A stretch of DNA of 64,000 nucleotides from Pseudomonadales bacterium. GTDB taxonomy: Bacteria; Pseudomonadota; Gammaproteobacteria; Pseudomonadales; Pseudohongiellaceae. Within the stretch, counting starts at the first letter, position 1; each line of letters starts with the position of its first letter. Both the position numbers and the translations under genes were made by a program. Below the pieces are notes generated by a model that had not been told where the DNA came from, searched no databases, and was given only the letters and a program-made list of their open reading frames with translations. Shown here piece by piece: positions 1 through 8,669 of this stretch. The stretch spans positions 1 through 64,000 of the forward strand of contig JALQUB010000071.1 of the NCBI GenBank assembly GCA_023268635.1, written 5' to 3'.

Positions 1-2
1 TC

Positions 3-83
3 ACCGCGCTGGCCAAGGCAGAGCAACGGTCTTTCACTGGACAGGTAATTTACCTAATCGAAAAGGCAATGGCCAAAAACTAG
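3..83 (+). CDS. C-terminal fragment of an Arc-like ribbon-helix-helix DNA-binding protein (5' end outside window)
   Basis: Frame 3 reads TALAKAEQRSFTGQVIYLIEKAMAKN*, resembling the C-terminal helix of phage/plasmid Arc-type regulators. Confidence 0.6.
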   Translation, partial: TALAKAEQRSFTGQVIYLIEKAMAKN

Positions 84-106
84 GGAAAACCCCTAGAAAA
101 TAATCC

Positions 107-134
107 TTGACGTGTGTTGTGGTGTGTTTAAAAT
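107..134 (+). promoter_or_regulatory. Putative sigma70 promoter, TTGACG-N16-TAAAAT, with an 8-bp inverted repeat (112-119 GTGTGTTG / 145-152 CAACACAC)
   Basis: Read directly; lies upstream of the small ORF at 168, which has an AAAGGGGA Shine-Dalgarno at 153-160. Confidence 0.5.
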
Positions 135-167
135 TAACTCATCGCAACACACAAAGGGGATTTCAAA

Positions 168-335
168 ATGCACCACCCAGTAACAAATTCAGTAGTAATC
201 GGAAAAGCACCAGACGGCTCTCCATTGCGCTCTTGGAATGAGGGCGAGCGCACATTCGTCGAGTCATACACATACGCAACAGCAAAATCTGGCATAACTT
301 ACGGTTGCGTTATCGTGATTGAAACAACAGCATAA
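168..335 (+). CDS. Small hypothetical protein (55 aa), probably phage-derived
   Basis: ATG with good SD; MHHPVTNSVVIGKAPDGSPLRSWNEGERTFVESYTYATAKSGITYGCVIVIETTA*. Confidence 0.5.
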   Translation: MHHPVTNSVVIGKAPDGSPLRSWNEGERTFVESYTYATAKSGITYGCVIVIETTA

Positions 336-347
336 AAGGGGAGCAAC

Positions 348-500
348 ATGAAGTCAGACGCAAGAGACAACTACAATACCCGCCACGGTGGCCCGTTCGA
401 CCGTGGTGCCGCAGACAGTTGGTACGATAATGAGTGGGGCTATAGCTCGCGTGTCGAGGAATTAATTGGCAGGCTCGCGAAAATGGATGACATTTCCTGA
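348..500 (+). CDS. Chimeric small ORF (50 aa): phage-type RHGGPFDRGAADSWY N-terminus joined to a GAPDH-like C-terminus (SWYDNEWGYSSRVEELI)
   Basis: GGGGAG SD; MKSDARDNYNTRHGGPFDRGAADSWYDNEWGYSSRVEELIGRLAKMDDIS*. Confidence 0.6.
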   Translation: MKSDARDNYNTRHGGPFDRGAADSWYDNEWGYSSRVEELIGRLAKMDDIS

Positions 501-513
501 TTGAGGATGAGCA

Positions 514-1269
514 TTGAAGTTTACTAATAAGAAAGTTCTAGTTACTGGCGGTTCGCGCGGTATCGGATTCGCCATCTCTAAAGCGTTCGCTGCACGTGGC
601 GCACGCGTCGCGATTGTCTATCGCAGTAACGAGGAGCCGGCGATGAAAGCACTCGCCGCACTTGCCGGTGAGGGACATAGCTTACACTGTGCAGACTTAG
701 CAGATGCCGAACAGGTTCGTCTCGCTGTCGAAGAGGCACGCGAGAGTTTAGGTGGAATAGACATCGTCGTAAATAACGCCGGAATTGGGATTTATCACCC
801 CATCGAGTCGACGACTTATGCGGACTGGCAAGACGCCTGGCAGAGGACGCTCGCAACAAACCTTATCGGGCCAGCGAATGTTTGCTTTTGTGTCGCTCAG
901 CACATGATTGCCTCGGGAGGGGGGCGAATTGTTAACATCACATCACGCGGAGCCTATCGAGGTGAACCGATCAAGCCAGCTTACGGTGCGAGTAAAGCTG
1001 GACTAACCTCTCTGAGCCAGTCATTAGCCATTGCTCTGGCACCACATCAGATATTTGTTGGAGCAGTGGCGCCGGGATTCGTTAATACCGAGCTCACAAA
1101 AGCGCGTTTAGAGAGTAGTGAGGGTGCCGAAATTAAATCACAGAGTCCTTTCAATAGAGTGGCAGAACCAGAAGAGGTCGCCCACGCGGTTCTGTTTCTC
1201 GCATCTGAAGGTGCTGAGTTTTCTACAGGCGCCGTGATTGATGTGAATGGCGCATCCTATATGCGTTGA
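514..1269 (+). CDS. SDR family NAD(P)-dependent oxidoreductase (TTG start)
   Basis: GGSRGIG cofactor motif, NNAG, YGASK catalytic motif; SD GAGGATGA at 503-510. Confidence 0.9.
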   Translation: MKFTNKKVLVTGGSRGIGFAISKAFAARGARVAIVYRSNEEPAMKALAALAGEGHSLHCADLADAEQVRLAVEEARESLGGIDIVVNNAGIGIYHPIESTTYADWQDAWQRTLATNLIGPANVCFCVAQHMIASGGGRIVNITSRGAYRGEPIKPAYGASKAGLTSLSQSLAIALAPHQIFVGAVAPGFVNTELTKARLESSEGAEIKSQSPFNRVAEPEEVAHAVLFLASEGAEFSTGAVIDVNGASYMR

Positions 1270-1360
1270 TAGAATAAACCCGAACGACAACGATAAGCGC
1301 GACTAGTTTCCCTGGTTGTAGGAAATGAGCGAGCAACAAAAAAACGGCTGATCATGGAAA

Positions 1361-2200
1361 ATGAAGACAACACCCGATTATGTAAAAACCGCCCCCCCTC
1401 TAAGTGCCGAACAAGTGGCGGAATTCGAAGAGAAGGGGTTTATCGTTTTAGACTTGGATATTGAAGAGGGGTTTATCAACCGATTGCTCGAACAGGTCGA
1501 GCCATTGTATCCGGCCAATCATCGAGAAAACCCCACGTCACCCACTCGTGTGCAGGATGCATGGAAACAGATCGACGAAGTGCGTCAGTTGGCTGTAGCG
1601 CCTATCGCGCTTGCTGCGCTCGAGCAGTTATTCGGTCGTCGAGCGCTGCCGTTTCAGACCTTGAATTTTCCCATTGGGACGCGGCAGCTCACACATTCCG
1701 ATACGGTGCACTTCAATTCGATACCGAGTGGTTTCATGGCGGGTGTCTGGGTAGCGCTCGAAGATATGGATCTAGATAATGGTCCTCTGCAGTATTATCC
1801 GGGTAGCCACCGCCTCCATGAATATTCGATGCAAGATTTTGATCTCGAACCGGGTTATCAAAACTACCGCCATTACGAATCGCATATCCAGGAAGTGGTG
1901 GAAGCAGAAGGACTGACGCCCGAGTACGGAACGATAAAACGAGGCCAAGCCTTGTTATGGCACGCCAATCTCCTTCACGGAGGTTCCGCACAAACAGATC
2001 TTTCTCGCAGTCGTCATTCGCAAGTCACTCATTATTATTTCGAAGGCTGTGATTATTACACACCGATGAATAGCACCGCTGAGGGCCCCGCCTTGCGACG
2101 TCCTTTCTGGATCCCGGCGACCGAGTCATTTACTTTGCCAGAAAATGAGTTATTAGCTCGCATGAAGCGATTGCTAAAACGCGTGCTTGGGCGTGAGTGA
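1361..2200 (+). CDS. Phytanoyl-CoA dioxygenase (PhyH) family protein
   Basis: HSD iron-binding motif, GPLQYYPGSHR segment and distal HGG in a 2OG-Fe(II) oxygenase layout. Confidence 0.8.
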   Translation: MKTTPDYVKTAPPLSAEQVAEFEEKGFIVLDLDIEEGFINRLLEQVEPLYPANHRENPTSPTRVQDAWKQIDEVRQLAVAPIALAALEQLFGRRALPFQTLNFPIGTRQLTHSDTVHFNSIPSGFMAGVWVALEDMDLDNGPLQYYPGSHRLHEYSMQDFDLEPGYQNYRHYESHIQEVVEAEGLTPEYGTIKRGQALLWHANLLHGGSAQTDLSRSRHSQVTHYYFEGCDYYTPMNSTAEGPALRRPFWIPATESFTLPENELLARMKRLLKRVLGRE

Positions 2201-3757
2201 ATGTTTAGTCCTCTTGTTAGCCTGAACTCTTTAAGTCTTCGAATCGACAGAGCTTGCCTGCTCATCGTCGATAAATTGGATCTGTTTTGTGGAGAACATT
2301 ACTGTGTGGTTGGTGGTAACGGCGCCGGTAAAACTATGCTGGCGCGTGTTCTTAGCGGTATTCAGAGAGTGACGAGTGACTCGCTTTCAGTGTCTGAAGG
2401 ATTCGAACCGCGACGTGACGTCCACTGGGTTTCCTTCGAGGAACAACAAAGAATTTGGGAGCGAGAGAATCGACACGATATCAGCGAATTCGAATCACGC
2501 GCGATAGACGTGGGGACAATAGTCACTGTAATGATTCGAGATTCGCGTTCCGAGAATTGTCAGGACGACGAGTTATTTCACTCACTGGTATCGTCACTCA
2601 ACCTCGGGGATTTACTCGATCGCGGTATTCGTTATCTTTCTTCTGGCCAGATACGTCGGGTGCTTATCGCTAGGGCGTTATACGCATCTCATGGGGATCA
2701 TGCTCAAGTAATTATCCTCGACGATCCGCTCGCAAGCATAGACCTTGATTCGCAAGCCTTGATCAGAGGCGTATTAGCTCGCCACCGACCGCGAGTGTCG
2801 ATAATTATTGAACTCTGTCGCCGACCTCAAGATCGATTAGAAGGTGCGACTCGCATAGTGGTGATGGAAGCGATCCAGTCAACGCAAGGGCGTGAATTGG
2901 CTTTGATTGCACACGGAGAAGTTGCCGCAATGGAGTCCACTGAAGCTTATCGCCGCTTCAGTGAACACAAACAGCCGAATACCGATGCGCTGGAAATGCT
3001 CCTGCGGAAGTTGGCCGACGAGGAAGTATTGGATGATGATATTGAGAAGCCATTGTTGGAGCTGCGTGGAGTCTCCGCAAATTATGGCGAGAAAGTGATT
3101 CTTAGCGATGTGAATTGGGTGATGGATTCCAAGGACAATATCCTGATCGCCGGACCGAATGGATGCGGGAAATCGACACTCTTGGCTTTGATTGATGGCG
3201 ATAGTCACAAGGGTTACGGTCAGGAGCTGTGGTTGTTTGGTCGTCGTAAGGGTAGTGGCGAGACGCTATGGGAGACGAAACGGCAGTTCGGCGTCGTGTC
3301 TAATGAGCTTCACAATCGTTACTTAAAGGGCTGGCGGGCAGGGGAGGTGGTAATGAGCGGCTTCTTCGACTCCGAAGGGCTCTACGATACGCCAAGTGCT
3401 CAGCAGTTAGATTTGGCGAAGCAGTGGCTCGCCGCGCTCGGGCAGGCGGACATTGCCGGTCACGCTTATGCGTCACTGTCCTTTGGCCAGCAGCGCTTAG
3501 TGCTACTTGCCCGCGCTATGGTGAAATCGCCTAAAATATTGGTACTCGACGAGGCTTGTGTCGGTCTCGATAATGATTACCTAGAAATTGTGCTCCGCAG
3601 TGTCGATCGCATTGTTGAAAATACATCGACGCGCCTGCTCTTCGTGTCGCATTCGGCAGATGAAATGCCGCGGTGTATTAATCGCAAACTCGGGTTCAGG
3701 AAATTACCAGACGGCTCCCATACACTCGTCGAAGATAAGGACGGATTAGTTCGATGA
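2201..3757 (+). CDS. Tandem-domain ABC ATP-binding protein, ModF/PhrA-like, no transmembrane domain
   Basis: Two Walker A motifs (GGNGAGKT, GPNGCGKS), signature sequences LSSGQIRR and LSFGQQRL, Walker B (ILDDP, VLDEA). Confidence 0.85.
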   Translation: MFSPLVSLNSLSLRIDRACLLIVDKLDLFCGEHYCVVGGNGAGKTMLARVLSGIQRVTSDSLSVSEGFEPRRDVHWVSFEEQQRIWERENRHDISEFESRAIDVGTIVTVMIRDSRSENCQDDELFHSLVSSLNLGDLLDRGIRYLSSGQIRRVLIARALYASHGDHAQVIILDDPLASIDLDSQALIRGVLARHRPRVSIIIELCRRPQDRLEGATRIVVMEAIQSTQGRELALIAHGEVAAMESTEAYRRFSEHKQPNTDALEMLLRKLADEEVLDDDIEKPLLELRGVSANYGEKVILSDVNWVMDSKDNILIAGPNGCGKSTLLALIDGDSHKGYGQELWLFGRRKGSGETLWETKRQFGVVSNELHNRYLKGWRAGEVVMSGFFDSEGLYDTPSAQQLDLAKQWLAALGQADIAGHAYASLSFGQQRLVLLARAMVKSPKILVLDEACVGLDNDYLEIVLRSVDRIVENTSTRLLFVSHSADEMPRCINRKLGFRKLPDGSHTLVEDKDGLVR

Positions 3758-4215
3758 CCATAGTAAAATCTGAGGATGCGGTAGTGCAGCAAGTAACACT
3801 TATGGCCAAGAGCTACGAGCGATTGCTTGGAGAGCCTTTGTTGCCAGATTTCCCCACCCCCACCGCAGATCAGCTGTGGACCGCTGATTTCGCGTTGCTC
3901 TCACACGGCACCGAAGAGGATCCGATTTTCAATTATGCTAATCAGTTGGCGCTGACACTTTTCGAACGCAGTTTTGAAGAGTTCACGACACTTCCTTCTC
4001 GGCTGTCATCGAAGCGGGTCGTCGACGAAGATAGGATTCGTTTATTGGAGCGAGTGGCGCAACAGGGATATATAGATAATTACGCGGGCATACGGGTGAG
4101 TGCTTCGGGGCGTCTATTTGAAATCAATGACGCGGTTGTGTGGAATTTACATGACGATGACGGTAATTATAGAGGCCAAGCGGCGAAAATCTCGGCATGG
4201 CATTATGTCGATTAG
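3754..4215 (+). CDS. MEKHLA domain-containing protein
   Basis: Pattern ALLSHGTEEDPIFNYANQLALTLFE...LPSRLS typical of standalone bacterial MEKHLA proteins. Confidence 0.7.
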   Translation: MTIVKSEDAVVQQVTLMAKSYERLLGEPLLPDFPTPTADQLWTADFALLSHGTEEDPIFNYANQLALTLFERSFEEFTTLPSRLSSKRVVDEDRIRLLERVAQQGYIDNYAGIRVSASGRLFEINDAVVWNLHDDDGNYRGQAAKISAWHYVD

Positions 4216-4239
4216 ATGCTAATGAAGAAGGTTGATGGA

Positions 4240-4599
4240 ATGACGAAGCAGAACAATGGCAGTGACACGATCTCATGGGATGACTTCATGCGAGTCGATT
4301 TACGGGTGGGAACGATTATCAGTGCGGAAGAATTTCCAGAGGCGCGGCGTCCTGCTTATAAGTTGCAAGTCGACTTTGGCGAAGAGATAGGCATTAAAAA
4401 ATCGAGCGCACAGATCACTGCCCTGTACGATCGAGAAGCGCTCGTTGGGAAACAGGTGTTGGCGGTGATTAACTTTCCGCCGAAGCAGATTGGTCCAATC
4501 ATGTCCGAATGTTTGGTGACAGGGTTTTACAATACCGAAGGTGAGGTCGTGTTGAGCATGCCGACCACACCGGTACCGAATGGTTCTCGTCTCATATGA
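4240..4599 (+). CDS. CsaA-like tRNA-binding domain protein (track ORF begins 4216)
   Basis: DFMRVDLRVGTIISAEEFPEARRPAYKLQVDFG and QVLAVINFPPKQIGPIMSECLVTGF match the EMAP/CsaA fold family. Confidence 0.8.
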   Translation: MTKQNNGSDTISWDDFMRVDLRVGTIISAEEFPEARRPAYKLQVDFGEEIGIKKSSAQITALYDREALVGKQVLAVINFPPKQIGPIMSECLVTGFYNTEGEVVLSMPTTPVPNGSRLI

Positions 4600-5417
4600 A
4601 AATAACTATCCTCAGCAATCGCGACCTCGCAAGTTGTGTTGCACTCAACCATTTGCTGCCGATGTTGTCGGGCCATTCGCTGCGAATTTTTTTGTCTTCA
4701 CGTGTGGGAAAGAAGAACGGTCCGAAAGGACCTGAGGCACTAGACACGCTGAAGTTCGTCGAACAAGATTTATTTAATCTGCTTATGTTTCCACTTATAG
4801 ATCGGAGCGAGCAGCGAAGCGCTGACGGATTATTGAGTTTCAAAGGACTTGAGCGCTATTTGGATGCTCCCATCGACGAGTTGAATGACATCAATGGCGA
4901 AGGCTTGTTGAAGTATGCGGAGACGGACCCCGACTTGGTGTTATCTATCCGCTATGGCGTGATTCTTCGTGACGCTGCGATTGCCGTGCCGAAACAGGGC
5001 GTGCTTAATCTACATTCTGGTCGATTACCCAATTACAAAGGGGTGATGGCGACATTCCGGGCGTTGCTGCATGGCGATTCGGAATTGAACATGACGCTGC
5101 ATACTATAGATGACAGCGGAATCGACACGGGTAAAATTATTGCCTATTCATCATTTCCGGTGGATTTAAATAAGTCCTATCTTTGGCACGTGCTTGGACT
5201 CTATGAAGGGGGTTGCCGTCTGATGGCAACTACGGCACAGAAAATACTTTCCGGTGACATCGTACAGGGTGTGGAGCAATCGAGTCTGCCTGAGCAGGGT
5301 GAGTACTTCACTTTTCCAACCGTCGATGAATTGAGGAAGTTTACTGATTTAGGGTTTCGATTAGTCGACAGCGATGAGCTGGCCGACATGGCTGGGATGT
5401 TCATGCGTGAAGACTAA
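4596..5417 (+). CDS. Formyltransferase family protein (methionyl-tRNA formyltransferase-like fold)
   Basis: LNLHSGRLPNYKGVMATFRALLHGDSELNMTLHTIDDSGIDTGKII matches the formyltransferase core. Confidence 0.8.
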   Translation: MKITILSNRDLASCVALNHLLPMLSGHSLRIFLSSRVGKKNGPKGPEALDTLKFVEQDLFNLLMFPLIDRSEQRSADGLLSFKGLERYLDAPIDELNDINGEGLLKYAETDPDLVLSIRYGVILRDAAIAVPKQGVLNLHSGRLPNYKGVMATFRALLHGDSELNMTLHTIDDSGIDTGKIIAYSSFPVDLNKSYLWHVLGLYEGGCRLMATTAQKILSGDIVQGVEQSSLPEQGEYFTFPTVDELRKFTDLGFRLVDSDELADMAGMFMRED

Positions 5418-5937
5418 TAAAACCATTAATATCAGGCCATCGAGTTCGACTGATGCGGCAGCGGTTTTCGCATTGTATAGGGCGGTGGCGGATATTCCGG
5501 GAGGGCTGGCTCGATTATCATTCGAGATCTCCATGGACTATGTCGAGCATTTTCTGCATGCGGCCACGACAAGAGGAGTAGGCTTTGTTGCTGTCGAGAG
5601 TGGCCCGAGCGGAGAAGAAATCGTAGCGGAGATTCATGGCTATAGCCCCGAGATTTTTTGCTTCTCTCATGTGCTGACCGACTTAACTATTGCCGTCACC
5701 CCGAGACAGCAAGGGAGTGGCTTAGGAAGAAGACTCTTCTCACATTTTCTGCGAGCCGTGGATGAACAGCGTCCACATATCAGCAGAATTGAGCTCTTTG
5801 CCAGGGAGTCAAACACTCGAGCTTTGGCATTTTACGAGTCGCTCGGTTTCGAGCGGGAAGGAGCGTTTCGTGATCGTGTACTTAACTCCGATGGAAGTCT
5901 AGAATCTGATATCCCAATGGCGAGGCTTAGAACCTAA
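5407..5937 (+). CDS. GNAT family N-acetyltransferase (likely GTG start 5407; track ORF 5374)
   Basis: TIAVTPRQQGSGLGRRLFSHFL acetyl-CoA loop; RALAFYESLGFEREG motif. Confidence 0.8.
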   Translation: MKTNKTINIRPSSSTDAAAVFALYRAVADIPGGLARLSFEISMDYVEHFLHAATTRGVGFVAVESGPSGEEIVAEIHGYSPEIFCFSHVLTDLTIAVTPRQQGSGLGRRLFSHFLRAVDEQRPHISRIELFARESNTRALAFYESLGFEREGAFRDRVLNSDGSLESDIPMARLRT

Positions 5938-5982
5938 GCCTCGGTGGGAGTGGATTCAAAATCAATGAAATGGGGCGCGCTT

Positions 5983-6564
5983 ATGTATCGACGATTAATC
6001 TCATTAACAGCGGCAGTCTTTATTGGCGCTACTTCTGTCACCCATGCGGTTGAGCCTACGGATCCTTCGCTCGCAGACATCATCAACTTCAGGCAGTACA
6101 GTCCCACATTCGCGAGCGCAGGTCAGCCGACTAGGGAACAATTTGCGGCGATTGCAGAGAACGGTTTCGAGCGTATCGTTTATATTGCATTCAGCAATAA
6201 CCCCAACGCACTTCCCGATGCCGATCAGCTAGTGAAAGGTTTGGGTATGGAATATATGCATATCCCAGTTACATTCAATAATCCCCTGGCATCCGACTTC
6301 TATGCGTTCGCTGATTCCCTGCGTCGTGATGGCGATAAGAAAACCTTGCTACATTGTCAGGTGAACGCGCGAGCGAGTGCGTTCAGTTTTCTCTATCGAG
6401 TCATCTACGAAGGCGTAGACATGGCGGAGGCGAAAGCGGATATGAATACAGTCTGGCAGCCGAACGAGGTATGGCGCGACTTCATCTTCGCGGTATTAGC
6501 TGAGAATGGCCTGTCGCCTGAATGCGAAGAATGTGACTGGGCATTGCGAGAAAACACATTCTGA
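5983..6564 (+). CDS. Exported protein-tyrosine-phosphatase-like (DUF442-type) protein (track ORF 5944)
   Basis: Signal peptide MYRRLISLTAAVFIGATSVTHA; HCQVNARASAF P-loop-like motif. Confidence 0.65.
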   Translation: MYRRLISLTAAVFIGATSVTHAVEPTDPSLADIINFRQYSPTFASAGQPTREQFAAIAENGFERIVYIAFSNNPNALPDADQLVKGLGMEYMHIPVTFNNPLASDFYAFADSLRRDGDKKTLLHCQVNARASAFSFLYRVIYEGVDMAEAKADMNTVWQPNEVWRDFIFAVLAENGLSPECEECDWALRENTF

Positions 6565-6595
6565 GAATTTTTCTATCGTTCAATGCGTTTCAACA

Positions 6596-6631
6596 AAAAG
6601 GGCGAGATTCCAATGGAATCCCGCCCTTTTC
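6596..6631. terminator. Bidirectional rho-independent terminator between convergent genes
   Basis: AAAAGGGCGAGATTCC-AAT-GGAATCCCGCCCTTTT stem-loop with A/T flanks. Confidence 0.85.
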
Positions 6632-6652
6632 TTTGAGCGCTAGATCGTCGCG

Positions 6653-8494
6653 TTATTCAGATCCGCTTTGCTCTACATTTTTCCACGTATAGAAGCCCAT
6701 AAACATTTCTTCCCAGCTCTGCTCGCCCCAGTTCACTTCGATGCTTGGGTCTGGATTGAAGTCATTCTGTTCAGAATTGTCGAACGCGCCGGTTGCGACA
6801 ATCTTAGTGCCAGCCGGCACTCTCACAGGCTTCTCTAGTTCATGCGACAGTTGCCAGTTAAAGGAGTAAGCGGGAATAGAGAGCAGCATTTCTTCACTGC
6901 CGTCGGGGTATTGCGCCGTGAAGCTCATCCTCTTGCCACGAAAATGCATGTGCGGCATCAGGCTGTGAATTTCTGCCTCCTCAGGAACGAGCGTGACGAG
7001 CTGCATTTCATGATCCTTCGCACCCGCGGGGATCGAGATGGAGAAGGCATTACCTACGCCGCCGCTCATTCGTTCCTCGGGCACATAGCCTTCAGGGTAG
7101 AAGTAGATACCAATCTCAGTTTCGTCGGTGCTCTCTTTACCTGAAGTGGTGTAGTGCATTTGTAAGCTCAACGTAGTGCCGGCACGAAGCAGGCCCCCAA
7201 CTCCCTCTGGATTGAGTGAGACGTTATTGCCAGGTGCATAACCTGCAACGCTCGCCATATTGGGATCTGTGCCGCCACCCAAGAATGCGCTGATATCAAT
7301 TTCAGGCGCCGTTTCGAAAATTTGGGCGATATCGGGCTGCTTGCCGGCAGCAACGGCGGCGAAAATTTGCGTGCGAATAGCCGTCGCTTTTTCTTCTGGT
7401 AGTTTCGCCAATGTGTCCATCAAGATTTGTTGGAAGTTTGGCGCCCCTTCAGGAGGGATAACCGTTGTGATGATGTGGTGCAGCACGGTCGGATCCCCTG
7501 GCGCTACTTCGGAGCCGCGCACCCAGCGATCTTCGTTGAGGTTCAGGTCGATGGGGATATCCATATAGTCGACCACGCCTGTGGCAGGTATCGTCTGTGG
7601 AGGCACTTTCACGATCAGGTCGGGTTCCCCGAGTGACCACTTGCCTTCAGGCCACACTAAAGCGGTGAGGGGGTCATCGCTCCCCTCGACTACTGAGCCA
7701 TTGTTAATCCAATGAACGAGTTTCTGCATCTCATCGTCGCTGAGATTCATCTCGTTCTTCATCTTGTGGCCAACCTTGTTGTCGATTTGACCCGGTGGCA
7801 TGCGTTTTGTCATGACGACTTCGCGAATCATAGGCGACCAGCCTTGTACAGCGAGGCTATTGTTCATTGCAAAGGGGGCGATGCCGCCTTCGCGATGACA
7901 CTCGGCACAGTTCTCCGCTATGATAGGCGCGATATCTTTTGAGTAAGAAAGATCGCTATGTACTTTAGTGTTACGGTAGTCGATCTTTTTTCCCATGGTT
8001 GCTTCGGCAACGAGATCGAATGTTTTTCCTTCGAGAGTCTGGCTGATGGCCGACTCGAGGCCATTGACTGGGCCTCGGTACAATAGTTCGAAACTACGCG
8101 GGCTATAGAGCACCGCTTCGTCTAAACGAGTGAGGCCTAACATTTCCGAGACGAGTTGGGTGTCGTCCATGAGGACGGGGATGTCCACATCGGCGGTGTC
8201 TGCAGCGACGGCTTCGCGATCAGTTTGTAGGCCAGGGTTTAGGAGGAAAAACTCTATTCCCTGTGAATCAAATTTTGCCTGCAGTGATTGTAGAAATTTT
8301 AATGACTCGGTATCTGTTGCACCCACGGCCTGCGGTAAAATAGCGATGGCGGCGTGGTCGTCATACCAATTCATACTCTGGAAGGCGCCCAGATGATCGA
8401 TCAGCGCGAAGTCACCAACGCGCTCCCCCGCAGCTGCAAAGCTACTGGTCGTAGCGATTGCGGAGCCAATTAGGAATGAAGCAGTTTTATTCAT
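6653..8494 (-). CDS. Exported protein with redoxin-like domain, c-type heme motif and copper type II ascorbate-dependent monooxygenase-like domains
   Basis: Signal peptide; CAECH heme motif; HHIITTV and LMPHMHFRGKRM copper-ligand-like motifs. Confidence 0.75.
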   Translation of the reverse strand: MNKTASFLIGSAIATTSSFAAAGERVGDFALIDHLGAFQSMNWYDDHAAIAILPQAVGATDTESLKFLQSLQAKFDSQGIEFFLLNPGLQTDREAVAADTADVDIPVLMDDTQLVSEMLGLTRLDEAVLYSPRSFELLYRGPVNGLESAISQTLEGKTFDLVAEATMGKKIDYRNTKVHSDLSYSKDIAPIIAENCAECHREGGIAPFAMNNSLAVQGWSPMIREVVMTKRMPPGQIDNKVGHKMKNEMNLSDDEMQKLVHWINNGSVVEGSDDPLTALVWPEGKWSLGEPDLIVKVPPQTIPATGVVDYMDIPIDLNLNEDRWVRGSEVAPGDPTVLHHIITTVIPPEGAPNFQQILMDTLAKLPEEKATAIRTQIFAAVAAGKQPDIAQIFETAPEIDISAFLGGGTDPNMASVAGYAPGNNVSLNPEGVGGLLRAGTTLSLQMHYTTSGKESTDETEIGIYFYPEGYVPEERMSGGVGNAFSISIPAGAKDHEMQLVTLVPEEAEIHSLMPHMHFRGKRMSFTAQYPDGSEEMLLSIPAYSFNWQLSHELEKPVRVPAGTKIVATGAFDNSEQNDFNPDPSIEVNWGEQSWEEMFMGFYTWKNVEQSGSE

Positions 8495-8669
8495 GGTTAC
8501 AATTCCCCCGAATTATGAAAACCCGTCTGCGGACAATGCTCGATGCCTGTTTGAGACAAAAAAGACAAAACGGCTTGTTTTCTAGCTGTTGAATATCCAC
8601 ACTTGATCTCGAGTCTACTGTATTTTTCACAAAATGTGAGCATATTAGTAACATTTTCAGGATAAACCG

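Noticed and set aside
8627-8639. TCACA-AAA-TGTGA dyad upstream of the CPA2 antiporter
   Set aside because: Resembles CRP half-sites but spacing is 3 nt instead of 6; too short to claim as a site.
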